This document shows, piece by piece, positions 1 through 8,373 of a DNA stretch of 64,000 bases. How positions within the stretch are numbered: the first letter of the stretch is position 1; each line of letters begins with the position of its first letter. The notes beneath the pieces are model-generated. The model searched no databases, was not told the DNA's origin, and saw only the letters and a program-made list of their open reading frames with translations. Source of the DNA: Planctomycetota bacterium (GTDB lineage: Bacteria > Planctomycetota > Phycisphaerae > UBA1845); assembly GCA_029558835.1 (NCBI GenBank), contig JAKQDH010000202.1, forward strand, positions 98,063 to 162,062. Direction: 5' to 3'. The translations under genes were made by a program, and so were the position numbers.

Positions 1-690
1 CCGCAACTGCGTCGCATTGCTCGCCAACACGGCCACGATGTCCAGCAGGCCCCGATGTCGCAGCAGCCGGTACCGCGAGCGCCCGAACCGTCGCCCGCAG
101 TGCTCCACCGGCACCTCGCCCACCCGAAAACCCTGCCCGGCCGCAATCGCCGGGATCAGCCGGTGCAAGTCGCCGCGCAGCTCCAGTCGGCGATACACCT
201 GGCGCCGCAGCGCCTTGAATCCACAGTTGATGTCGTGCAGCGGGCAACGCAGCAGACGGGCCGTCAGGCGATTGAACAGTGCGGACACCAGGCGCCGTCC
301 CCAACGGTCACGTCGCTCCTGCCGCCAGCCGTTGACGAGGTCGTAACCGTTCTCGATCTGGGCCAGGAAACGCGGAATCATCTCCGGCCGGTCCTGCAGG
401 TCGCCGTCCATGACGACGGCCACTTCTCCCCGCGCTATGGCGAACGCCTGCATGAGAGCAAGGGATTTGCCGTGATTGGCATAGTGGCTGATGATAGAGA
501 TGTTCGCATACACGGCCCGCAGCGCTCGCACCCGGGCAAGCGTGTCGTCACGACTACCGTCGTCAACGATAATGAACTCGAAGGGCTGAACGCCCTCCAG
601 CACGCGGCGGGTACGTTCATACAGTTCCGCCAGCGACGCCGCCTCGTTCAGCACCGGCACCACCACGCTGATGAGGTCGTAGCGGACCAT
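1..690 (-). CDS. Family 2 glycosyltransferase (DPM1/ArnC-like), partial
   Basis: Glycosyltransferase of the dolichol-phosphate-mannose synthase/ArnC type. The family moves a sugar from a nucleotide donor to a membrane lipid-phosphate carrier. Only the first 230 codons are present; the frame leaves the left edge without a stop. Visible are an N-terminal VVVPVLNEA strand, the nucleotide-binding FIIVDDGS (residues 39-46), the metal-binding MDGDLQDRPE (94-103) and a CGFKALRR segment near residue 160. The ATG lies 4 bases after the stop of the radical SAM gene, so the two are almost certainly co-transcribed. Any C-terminal membrane helices fall outside the window. The acceptor and sugar cannot be told from the sequence. 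Confidence 0.85.
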   Translation of the reverse strand, partial: MVRYDLISVVVPVLNEAASLAELYERTRRVLEGVQPFEFIIVDDGSRDDTLARVRALRAVYANISIISHYANHGKSLALMQAFAIARGEVAVVMDGDLQDRPEMIPRFLAQIENGYDLVNGWRQERRDRWGRRLVSALFNRLTARLLRCPLHDINCGFKALRRQVYRRLELRGDLHRLIPAIAAGQGFRVGEVPVEHCGRRFGRSRYRLLRHRGLLDIVAVLASNATQLR

Positions 691-694
691 TGCC

Positions 695-2161
695 TTACTT
701 CCTTCCGGTCAACGCGAACGACATCACGTTGAGCCCGCCGAGCGCCTGGATGCCCAGTTCCCGCCAACTGCGCCGGCTGCACAGCCGCCGCAGCAGGTAT
801 GCCGGACGCAGGTAGAACTGCCGATACGCCCGCACCACCGCCTGCGACAGTTCGCCGCTCGTCAAGCCGCAGATGGCCTCGTTGAAGAACCCCTGCGTGT
901 GCAGATGCTCAAGGTCTGCGGCCGAGCCGTCCGCGATCTCCGGCCGCACGCGTGCCACCTTCTCAAACAGCTCCGTGCCGGGATACGGCGTAACGATGCC
1001 GAAGCTGGCCGTCGTCGGCGCGCAGCGCTTGATAAAGGCGATGGTGCGGTCCACCGTTTCCGGCGTCTCGCCCGGCCCACCGAAGATGATGTGGGCGTGC
1101 GTGGCCAGCCCCACCTCGCGTGCCACGCGCAACGCTTCCTCCGCCTGCTCCGCGGAGGTCCCCTTGCCGTAGGCGTGCAACACGCCCGCATCGCCGGTCT
1201 CCACGCCGAACTTCAGCAAATGACATCCCGCGTGCTTAAGCAGCGTCAGCAGCTCCCGATCCACGGTATCCACGCGGGCGTTGGCAATCCACGTCAGGTC
1301 AAGCCGCCCGGCCAGCATCCCCTCGCAGATCTCGACCGTCCGCCGCCGGTGCGCGGTGAAGGTCTCGTCTCGGAAGAACACCTCGCGGTAGCCGAGTTGC
1401 CGCACGCGCCGCAACTCCTCCAGCACCAACGCGACGGAACGGAATCGATACTTGTTGCCATAGAACGTCGGGGCCGTGCAGTAAATGCAGCGCCCCGGGC
1501 AGCCGCGCGAAGTCTGCATCGTCGTGTACGGCATGCGCTTGACCACGGGGTTGAAGTACACGACGTCGCGCGGCAGCAACGTGCGATCCGGCAGCGCCAG
1601 CGTATCGAGGTCCAGCAGGGGCCGCCCGGCGTTGATCCGGGGCTCCCCGGTGTTCGTGCGGTAGCCGATACCCTCCAGATCCTCCACCGTTTCCCCGTGC
1701 GCGAGCGCGTGCAGGAGACAACGGATGGTCTCCTCGGGCTCGCGCAACACGATGAAGTCGATGGACTCCTCACGCAGGCAGTACTGAGGCATGAACGTCG
1801 GGTGGGCCCCGTACACGATGGTCCGCACCGCCGGGTTGGCCGCCTTGATCGAACGCAGACACTCGACGTCCTGCTTGAACGAATGTGTCGACGACAGGAC
1901 GGCCACAGCCTCAACGCCCGCGAACCGCTGTCCGGCCAGTTCGGAGTAGCGCCGCGGCTCGCTTCCCGCATCCAGCAGCACCGTCTCCACACCGTCGCCG
2001 CGGGCGTGGGTGGCCGCGTACAGGTCATTGAGCGGCGGCATCTGCGTGCCGCCGATCCGGCGACCGTTGCACCAGCAGCCGTACAGGAAGTCGCGCACGA
2101 CGTTCCGGCAGGCTCCGGCCAGTGGTGGTTTGAGAAACAGCGCCTGCACAGCTTCGCTCAA
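695..2161 (-). CDS. B12-binding-type radical SAM protein
   Basis: Radical SAM enzyme of the cobalamin-binding subgroup (BchE, HpnJ and oxidase/methyltransferase relatives), 488 residues. Residues 1-150 look like the B12-binding Rossmann domain, including PPLNDLYAATHARGDGVETV near 42-61; a clear DxHxxG cobalamin ligand motif is not seen. The radical SAM core carries the cluster motif C221-x3-C225-x2-C228 (SRGCPGRCIYC) and a later GGPGET turn. Such enzymes make organic radicals for methylation, cyclisation or C-C bond chemistry, often on lipids or tetrapyrroles. The gene leads a two-gene transcript with the glycosyltransferase, which suggests a shared lipid or glycolipid substrate. The reaction itself is unknown. 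Confidence 0.85.
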   Translation of the reverse strand: MSEAVQALFLKPPLAGACRNVVRDFLYGCWCNGRRIGGTQMPPLNDLYAATHARGDGVETVLLDAGSEPRRYSELAGQRFAGVEAVAVLSSTHSFKQDVECLRSIKAANPAVRTIVYGAHPTFMPQYCLREESIDFIVLREPEETIRCLLHALAHGETVEDLEGIGYRTNTGEPRINAGRPLLDLDTLALPDRTLLPRDVVYFNPVVKRMPYTTMQTSRGCPGRCIYCTAPTFYGNKYRFRSVALVLEELRRVRQLGYREVFFRDETFTAHRRRTVEICEGMLAGRLDLTWIANARVDTVDRELLTLLKHAGCHLLKFGVETGDAGVLHAYGKGTSAEQAEEALRVAREVGLATHAHIIFGGPGETPETVDRTIAFIKRCAPTTASFGIVTPYPGTELFEKVARVRPEIADGSAADLEHLHTQGFFNEAICGLTSGELSQAVVRAYRQFYLRPAYLLRRLCSRRSWRELGIQALGGLNVMSFALTGRK

Positions 2162-2506
2162 GGGACGGGCCTAACGACCCCGGCCACGCCGACCGCCGCT
2201 CTGAGGCGCCGAACCAATCGCCGGCCGACCACAGCTTCCCATACCGGCCATGGACTACCCATGCCCGGACGGTATGCCGACACACCCCAACTACGGCCAG
2301 ACCGGACGCCCCAACCTGGCGGTTTCTGGTCTTATCGGAAGTGTCGAAACAGGGTCTTGAGGCTTTCCACCCGCTGTCCCAGTGCAGACAGGCGGGCGCG
2401 CCGGGCCCACGCGGAGGTCCCCAACCCGCGGCGTCGGACCCCCGCAGCCCACGTGGACGCCCCCCTAACCGTCGCCGCCTACCCTGTCGCGCACAGGGGC
2501 ACCACG
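2162..2506. other. Intergenic region, no gene seen
   Basis: This 345-base gap lies between the start of the radical SAM gene and the stop of the LarA-like gene. Frames here are short, carry no recognisable domain and look like composition artefacts. It must hold the 3' end of the larA-like transcript and probably a promoter for the radical SAM gene. No convincing -35/-10 pair was found. Confidence 0.5.
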
Positions 2507-4063
2507 CTACAGCACCCCGGGTACGTCGCAGTAGAAGAACGGTGGAATCGTCTGGGCCACCACGTCGTCGCCACCGGTAATCTCACGGGCCACGCCCAGC
2601 GCGTGCTCCACGTTCGGTGCCCAGGACACTCCCAGGCGACGGGCGATGCGGTCGTCAGGCGGACCTACGAGGATCACCTTCGAGAGGTACTTCAGCGCGT
2701 ACGTCGCCCAGTACCACACGGTGAACGGGTGGAATCCGTGGTGGGCGTAACGGTGCCGGTAGCATTCCCTCAGGTACGGGTCGCGGGCGAACTTCTCCTG
2801 GAACGACTCGCGCATCTCGAACGGATCAGCGGTGACCGAGAGCACCTCGCGGTAGAACCGCTCGTAGGCGACGTGATACTCGGGATGAAACACCTCGAAC
2901 ACCGGGTTCAGGATGATCACGACGCCGCCACGCTTGACCAGCGGCACCCGGTAGAACCAGTTGAACAGGTACCCCAGCATGTCGCTCACCACGAGCACCG
3001 GGTTGATGCGGGCATCCACCGCGTACGGGCTCAAATCCGGCAGGCCGAACACGAGCGTGCTGTATTGCCTGGGCACCGGCGTGCGCAGTTGCCGATCCAT
3101 CACCGCGAGCGTCCGCGCGTGCACCGGCTCAATCGCCCCGGCGTGAATCTCCACCGGGGCATAGGCCGTGCGCACGCTGTGCAACACCGCCCGCCGCAAT
3201 CCCTCCGGCAGCACGCGCAGCGCCGTCGGCGTCGCCACGCGCGCAAGCCGCTCCAATACGTTACATTCCTCGCGGTGCTTGCCCAGGTACCGCAGGTGAA
3301 ACGGATACAGCGCGTTGTTCTCGGCCGCCTCCATGACCATGATCCGCGCGTGCTTCTGAATCACCCGGCTGAGCCGTTCGATGCAGCCGTGCATATTGGA
3401 CTGCTCCGGCTGCATGACGTGGGGTACATCAGCCGTCATCGACGGGTTGTGATGCGTGGCGATCGACTCGTACGTGCCCAGCCCGACAGCCACCGACTTG
3501 TGCCCACCGTTGAGCGGAATCTGCACCGAATCCAGGTAGATGACCAGGTCACTGTCCACGACGCCGCGACAGACCTGCACCGGTTCGCCCTGCTCCGTCG
3601 TGCCCAGATCGACGATATCAGCCCGGTCCTCCGCATCCGAGTTGTCCAGTCGGGCGGGGTGGAACTCCCGCATGATGCGGTCCCCCACCATGCGGCGCAG
3701 CTCGCGCGGCTTCATCTTCCGATGCAGAGCCACCGCGCAGACCAGGCGGATGTTCTCCCGGCGAACCCCGCACTCGGCGAGCATCGGCAGCAGCGCGCCG
3801 AGGGCCTGCTCGCGGATGTCCGGCCGGCTCGTCTCGGGGAACGGCTGGCAGTTGTCGTCGAAGGCGATCAGCACGCGCGATGACCCGTTCACCAGCTCGC
3901 GCAGCGGCGGCATGCCCAACGGCTCCTCGAATGCCCGCCGCACGGCCGCGGGCACCTGCGCCTTCGGGATGCCGGGCAGCGCCGGCGGCGCATACAGCAC
4001 GTCCGCCGACGCGGGCAATCGCACCTTGACAATGCTGTTCCCGGAGTACGTCAGGTAGTCCAT
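2507..4063 (-). CDS. LarA-like nickel-pincer racemase/epimerase family protein
   Basis: Member of the LarA (lactate racemase, DUF2088) family, 518 residues against about 425 for the Lactobacillus enzyme. LarA interconverts 2-hydroxy-acid stereoisomers using a nickel-pincer nucleotide bound to a lysine. The segments GGHKSVAVGLGTYES with K189, ALHRKMKPREL with H114, FDDN with D70, and H205 match the spacing of the known Lys184, His108, Asp72 and His200. The position equivalent to His174 is not a histidine (LDSVQIPL), so substrate or mechanism may differ. The extra length is C-terminal and contains aromatic-rich segments. No larB, larC or larE cofactor genes lie nearby. The start at an ATG followed by DYLTYSG is the only good one. 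Confidence 0.75.
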   Translation of the reverse strand: MDYLTYSGNSIVKVRLPASADVLYAPPALPGIPKAQVPAAVRRAFEEPLGMPPLRELVNGSSRVLIAFDDNCQPFPETSRPDIREQALGALLPMLAECGVRRENIRLVCAVALHRKMKPRELRRMVGDRIMREFHPARLDNSDAEDRADIVDLGTTEQGEPVQVCRGVVDSDLVIYLDSVQIPLNGGHKSVAVGLGTYESIATHHNPSMTADVPHVMQPEQSNMHGCIERLSRVIQKHARIMVMEAAENNALYPFHLRYLGKHREECNVLERLARVATPTALRVLPEGLRRAVLHSVRTAYAPVEIHAGAIEPVHARTLAVMDRQLRTPVPRQYSTLVFGLPDLSPYAVDARINPVLVVSDMLGYLFNWFYRVPLVKRGGVVIILNPVFEVFHPEYHVAYERFYREVLSVTADPFEMRESFQEKFARDPYLRECYRHRYAHHGFHPFTVWYWATYALKYLSKVILVGPPDDRIARRLGVSWAPNVEHALGVAREITGGDDVVAQTIPPFFYCDVPGVL

Positions 4064-4272
4064 GCCCGCACACCCCGAACTCAGCGCCCTCGTGGGTGCT
4101 TCCGTGTCATCGCGCTCCGTCCGCAGGAGGTGTGGTAACCGCAGGCCGGCGAGGGGTCAAGCACGCCCCGCTGGGGTTGGCACGCGGCGTCGAAGATGAT
4201 GCGGATGGGTTGCGGGATGGGCGGAAGAGTGTCGGTGACGGACGACCGCGCCCTTCTCCCCTCGCTCCGACG

Positions 4273-5844
4273 CTACTTCTTCGACCGCCCGGCCGGCGGC
4301 GCCTTGGGCTTGGAGTCGGGAGTGGCTGCCGGCGGTTGGGTTGGCTGGTCCTCCGTCTCGACGAACCCCGGCACCAGCTCGCTCAAGCTGAGCTGGATGC
4401 CCTGCAAGACCTGCACGGAACCGGTAAGCTGGTTGACGGCCACAATCTCAGTTGCGTTTTCGATCTTGCGCTGCTCGATCGAGATCGGCCCCTTCATGGG
4501 CTTGTCCGGCGCCGTTGCACGCCGTCCGAAGCTGATGCGGACTCCGGGGTAGAGCATCTTCATCACGCGGACCCGCGGGTTGGTCTGCGTTTGACCTTCC
4601 TTAAGCAGTTCCTGACGCCGCTTCTCGGCCTCCACGATGTTCGCCTCGGCCTCATCGGCCCGGAACAGCAGCTCCGTCGCCTGCTCGCGCTGCGCCGGTG
4701 TCAAGCGGCGCATGTTCTCCAGCAACGGCTTCACGGACTCCCGAATCTTCGCAATCGCATCGCGGGCCGGCTTGACTTTCCCGTCCAGATCATCCATTTC
4801 CTTGAGCACGGCAGGGTGCACGCCCACCACGATCCGCGTCGCCACGTGCGCGTCGCTGCCCAGCGTCCCGACGTCTACGCCCTCCTTGCCGTAGATGTAC
4901 CCGCCGATGATCGCGGCGTGCTCCGCCACCACCTTGCGCTCCGCCCGGGCCCGGCAGTTGATCAACTCCTTGGTAACCTTGATGTCCCCGCCGGCATGCA
5001 AACGGGCTTCGTTGGCGAACTTCGCCACGATGTCCGTCCCCGCTTCCACCCGGCCTTGGTTCCGCGCCAGGATACCTCCTCGCACCACGACCTCGGCCCC
5101 CGCCCCCACCGTCGCCGCTTCGATCGCCCCGCCCACCGCCACGGACTTCGTCGATTTCACCTTGAACCGGTCGCACACCATGCCCTTGATGCTGACGTCA
5201 ATGTGCGAATCGATGTTGCCGCAGGAGAAATCCACGTCGCCGGCAACGACGAGCACCTCCTCAATCGACAGGCGCATGTCCTTGTAAATGACCCGTCCGG
5301 CCACCTTGGCCACGACCTTCGTCGGATCGTCGGGCGACTTGCCCACCGTGTCATGCAACTGGACCGCCCGCGGCTGCGTCTTGGGCCGGATCACCTCCCC
5401 CAGCACGTCCAGCCCGTTGCGTGCCGGAACCAGCGGCTCCAGGGAGCCAATCACGGTCCCCGCTTCCACCGTGATGATCGAGTTGAACGAGTAGTAGTTG
5501 ATCGGCGCGTCGCCCTGCCAGTCGTCGGCCGTCTTATCGAAAGACGGGTCCCAGATGAACTTCTCGTCCTTGCCCTCCTGCGGCGCCAGTCCCCGTACCA
5601 CGACGAAGGGCTCCGGGCGTTGACCGGAATCCTGGGCCAGCTTCACTTGTTCGAGAAAGGCCGCTACCCGGGCCTGCACCTTCTCGTCGACCAGCACCCG
5701 CTGCGCCTTCAGCGCCTCGAGGACCTCCTCCGGCGTCAGCGGCCCGGTGCCCGCCGTAGCGGAAGGCTGGACGGTCGCGCTCAGGCGATCCGACGCCACG
5801 ACGACGCTCATGCGCTTGGCCTCGGTGTCGGTCTTTGCCGCCAT
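4273..5844 (-). CDS. FapA/DUF342 family protein
   Basis: A 523-residue protein of the flagellar-assembly-like DUF342/FapA family. The middle part (about residues 150-320) has the repetitive Gly-Val rich beta-helix typical of these proteins, for example DVDFSCGNIDSHIDVSIKG and AEVVVRGGI. It is followed by a charged helical stretch (about 350-430) that probably forms a coiled coil, and a Pro/Lys-rich tail. The N-terminal part (about 20-120) corresponds to the alpha/beta FapA_N region. The family is cytoplasmic and has been linked to cell-surface or polar localisation functions, but no reaction is known. It stands alone: 209 bases separate it from the larA-like gene and 444 from mutS2. Confidence 0.8.
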   Translation of the reverse strand: MAAKTDTEAKRMSVVVASDRLSATVQPSATAGTGPLTPEEVLEALKAQRVLVDEKVQARVAAFLEQVKLAQDSGQRPEPFVVVRGLAPQEGKDEKFIWDPSFDKTADDWQGDAPINYYSFNSIITVEAGTVIGSLEPLVPARNGLDVLGEVIRPKTQPRAVQLHDTVGKSPDDPTKVVAKVAGRVIYKDMRLSIEEVLVVAGDVDFSCGNIDSHIDVSIKGMVCDRFKVKSTKSVAVGGAIEAATVGAGAEVVVRGGILARNQGRVEAGTDIVAKFANEARLHAGGDIKVTKELINCRARAERKVVAEHAAIIGGYIYGKEGVDVGTLGSDAHVATRIVVGVHPAVLKEMDDLDGKVKPARDAIAKIRESVKPLLENMRRLTPAQREQATELLFRADEAEANIVEAEKRRQELLKEGQTQTNPRVRVMKMLYPGVRISFGRRATAPDKPMKGPISIEQRKIENATEIVAVNQLTGSVQVLQGIQLSLSELVPGFVETEDQPTQPPAATPDSKPKAPPAGRSKK

Positions 5845-6288
5845 CGAACTGTTCCCGCGAGCCGGACGGACGGCCGACGAGGTGCCGGCGCTCGCGGCAT
5901 CACCATGCGTGCCGCCCGGCGCCCTGGGCCTGTCTTAACAGCCCCTGTCCCTATCGGATATATCGGGCAAGGCGCAGACGCACTATACAAACTCCGCCTC
6001 CTGCCGCCGGCCCCCACCGAAACGCCGCGCCCGGTCGGCTCACGCCCGATAAACCCCCCGCCGCTGCCATCGAGCTGTCGTTATCGAGCCGTGGGCTTGC
6101 CCCCTCGACGCCGAGCGTCAGGGGCAGCCCGCACGGCGCTGCCATACCCGAACGGGCGGGCGACCGCGCACGCTCGTTCGGGCGTCAGTTGAAGGAGTAG
6201 CGTCGGCCCCCTGCGGCCGACGTAGAACGCCCCTGACGCACGGATTGTCGAGGATACCAGTCCTGACGAGGCGTTCTTCGACACGCTG
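5845..6288. other. Intergenic region with a dispersed palindromic repeat
   Basis: This 444-base gap lies between the fapA-like start and the mutS2 stop. It contains an AT-richer patch at 5958-5990 with a possible minus-strand -10 TATAGT at 5982-5987, though no good -35 is visible. It also holds a 37-base palindromic repeat at 6190-6226 whose second copy lies about 51 kb away. No coding frame is supported. Confidence 0.5.
6190..6226 (-). repeat. Palindromic dispersed repeat, copy 1
   Basis: The core contains GTCGGCC and GGCCGAC arms around a short G-rich loop, flanked by TCTAC and GCTACTC/TCTTCA. The reverse complement of this copy matches 57445-57481 over 37 bases with two differences. It sits downstream of mutS2 and upstream of the fapA-like gene. 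It is a REP-like element, and a folded 3'-end or terminator role for mutS2 is possible. Confidence 0.75.
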
Positions 6289-8202
6289 CTAGGCGTCCCC
6301 CCCGGGTGTCTGCAGGTCGCGCAATGGCACTTCCACGTCGAGGGTCCCGGTGAACACCAGAGCAGTCTGCCGCTGCAACTGCATTCTCACCACGCGCGCG
6401 GGGCAGCGCATTGACTTGAGGTATACCGAGTCCCCCGGCGCCAGATCGTGGATCCACTTCGTCCAGCGGGCGAACTCCGCCTTAGCGCGCTCGAGGTCCT
6501 CGCGCTCCTGCTCCGCCTCGACGCTCCGCCGCTCCGCCGCCACTTCGGCGTCCCGCGCCGCCCGCCGGGCCGCCTCCGCCCGCCGGCGCGACTCGAGCGT
6601 CCCGTCGATCGCCTCCTGCAGCATGCGGTGACGCCCCGCCAGGTGGGTCCGGGCCCTCCCCACCAGACGTGCCGCCATCCCCAGACGCTCCGCAATCACC
6701 AGAGCGTTGCTGTTGCCCGGCTCCCCCAGACGCAGATGGTACGTCGGCTGCAGCGACTCCACGTCGAACTCCACCGCCCCGTTGTCCACACGGGGCAGCG
6801 TGAACGCCAGCGCTTTCAACTCCGACAGGTGCGTCGTCACGACCGCCTTCGCCTTCAGCCTCAGCAACTCCTCCACGACGGCGCTGCCGATGGCCGCACC
6901 CTCGTCGGGGTCCGTACCCGCCCCGAGTTCGTCGATGAGCACCAGGCTGCGCGGGGACGCGTGCTTCAGCATGTGCAGCACGTTCGAGAGGTGCGAGCTG
7001 AACGTACTGAGCGACTGCTGCAAGCTCTGCTCATCCCCCACGTCCACGAAGACGTGCCGATACACGGGCACGCGCGACCCCGCCCCCGCCGGGATCGGAA
7101 TGCCCGCCTGGGCCATCAGCGCGAGCAACCCGATCGTCTTGATCGCCACCGTCTTCCCACCGGTGTTCGGGCCCGTCACCACCAGGATGTCGAAATCCTC
7201 GCCCAGCCGCACGTCGATGGGAACCACTTTCCGCGCCGGCCCAGCGGCCTCCGCCTGCTCGTCGAACAGCTCCAGCAGCACCGGGTGCCGTGCCTCATAG
7301 AGTCGCAGCACGCCTTCCTCGTCAATCTCCGAACACACGCACCGCCGCTTCTTCGCGTACCGACACTTGCCGGCCACCAGGTCCAGCACCGCCAGCGCCC
7401 GCAGTGCGTCCAGGATCTCCGGTGCCCGCCCCTGGAGCCGCTGGGTCAGCTCCCGCAGGATACGGGTAATCTCCTTCTGCTCCGCCTCCCGAAGCTGCAC
7501 GACGGTGTTGTTCAGCTCCACCGATTCCGCCGGCTCGACAAACAGCGTCGCCCCCGAATCCGACACTCGGTGCACGATGCCGGGAATCCGCCCGCGGTAC
7601 TCCGCCTTCAGCGGCAGCACCGTCCGGTCCTCATGGAAGGTCGCGCCCGCGTACTGGAGCAGCTTCGTGTAGCTGCTCCGACCGAGGATGCGATCGAACA
7701 CCACGCGAATCTGCGCCCGGGCCCGCGTGATCGCCTGCCGCACCGACATCAGCTTCACGCTCGCCGAGTCCCGCACCTTGCCCCGCGGGTCGATCGACTC
7801 GTTAATCCCCGCCGCCAGTTCGGCGAAGTCGCCGATCCGCTCCCCCAGACGCGCCAGCGACGGGGCCTTCTCGCCCACCAACGCCAGCCAGGCCCGCACG
7901 TTGGCCGTGGCGTCCAGCGTCTCCGCCACTCTGGCCAGCGTCTCCGCCTCCAGCGGCTGGGGCTTACCCGTGGCCCGGATGTCGGCCCGGACGTCGTACA
8001 CCCCCCCCATCGGCGGCAACCCGTAGTCTTCCGCCACCGCGAGCAGCTCCCGAACCTGGTCCAGCCATTCGCGCACCCGGGCGACCTTCGTGGACGGCTC
8101 CAGCGTCTCCGCCAGCCGCTTGCCCAGCGCCGACGCGCAGTGCCCCGCCAGCGCCTCCCGGACCCGCGCAAACTCCAGCTTGGCAAAGACCCCGTCTTCC
8201 AC
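6289..8202 (-). CDS. mutS2: MutS2-family ATPase lacking the Smr domain
   Basis: MutS2 family protein, 637 residues. MutS2 binds branched DNA and collided ribosomes in the species studied. Visible are an N-terminal core/lever region (about 1-300), then the ATPase with Walker A GPNTGGKT (344-351), the Walker B region LVLIDELGAGTDP and the TTHLSELK segment. The C-terminal third is a long charged helix (about 540-600) followed by a short KOW-like beta segment (PGDSVYLKSM). Full-length MutS2 is usually about 780 residues and ends with an Smr nuclease domain, which is missing here; the protein stops right after the KOW-like part. MutS1 mismatch-recognition domains are absent. The divergent neighbour is an HtrA-type protease. 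Confidence 0.88.
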   Translation of the reverse strand: MEDGVFAKLEFARVREALAGHCASALGKRLAETLEPSTKVARVREWLDQVRELLAVAEDYGLPPMGGVYDVRADIRATGKPQPLEAETLARVAETLDATANVRAWLALVGEKAPSLARLGERIGDFAELAAGINESIDPRGKVRDSASVKLMSVRQAITRARAQIRVVFDRILGRSSYTKLLQYAGATFHEDRTVLPLKAEYRGRIPGIVHRVSDSGATLFVEPAESVELNNTVVQLREAEQKEITRILRELTQRLQGRAPEILDALRALAVLDLVAGKCRYAKKRRCVCSEIDEEGVLRLYEARHPVLLELFDEQAEAAGPARKVVPIDVRLGEDFDILVVTGPNTGGKTVAIKTIGLLALMAQAGIPIPAGAGSRVPVYRHVFVDVGDEQSLQQSLSTFSSHLSNVLHMLKHASPRSLVLIDELGAGTDPDEGAAIGSAVVEELLRLKAKAVVTTHLSELKALAFTLPRVDNGAVEFDVESLQPTYHLRLGEPGNSNALVIAERLGMAARLVGRARTHLAGRHRMLQEAIDGTLESRRRAEAARRAARDAEVAAERRSVEAEQEREDLERAKAEFARWTKWIHDLAPGDSVYLKSMRCPARVVRMQLQRQTALVFTGTLDVEVPLRDLQTPGGDA

Positions 8203-8270
8203 TGCGGACCCTCGCGGTCACCCCGCCGACCAACAGCCGGTCGCCATTCCCGATTCGCCTCGGACTACCC

Positions 8271-8298
8271 TTGCCGCGGGCCTATGATATAGCATAAT
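8271..8298 (+). promoter_or_regulatory. Candidate promoter for the HtrA-type protease
   Basis: TTGCCG at 8271-8276, a 16-base spacer and CATAAT at 8293-8298 form a plausible sigma70 promoter (4/6 and 5/6 matches) about 75 bases before the protease ATG. It lies in the only AT-rich patch between the divergent mutS2 and protease genes, so a mutS2 promoter probably overlaps it on the other strand. Confidence 0.45.
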
Positions 8299-8373
8299 TC
8301 CTCTGTCCGCCTCGGCCGGCGGCTCCCGAACCGGGACCCGTGTCGGCGCTCTGAAACACGCGGGGGACGTCTG

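Noticed and set aside
899..3883. A 994-codon open frame on the plus strand
   Set aside because: It runs antisense to the radical SAM and LarA-like genes, which have clear family motifs. Its Arg/His/Pro-rich translation is the usual artefact of GC-rich third positions.
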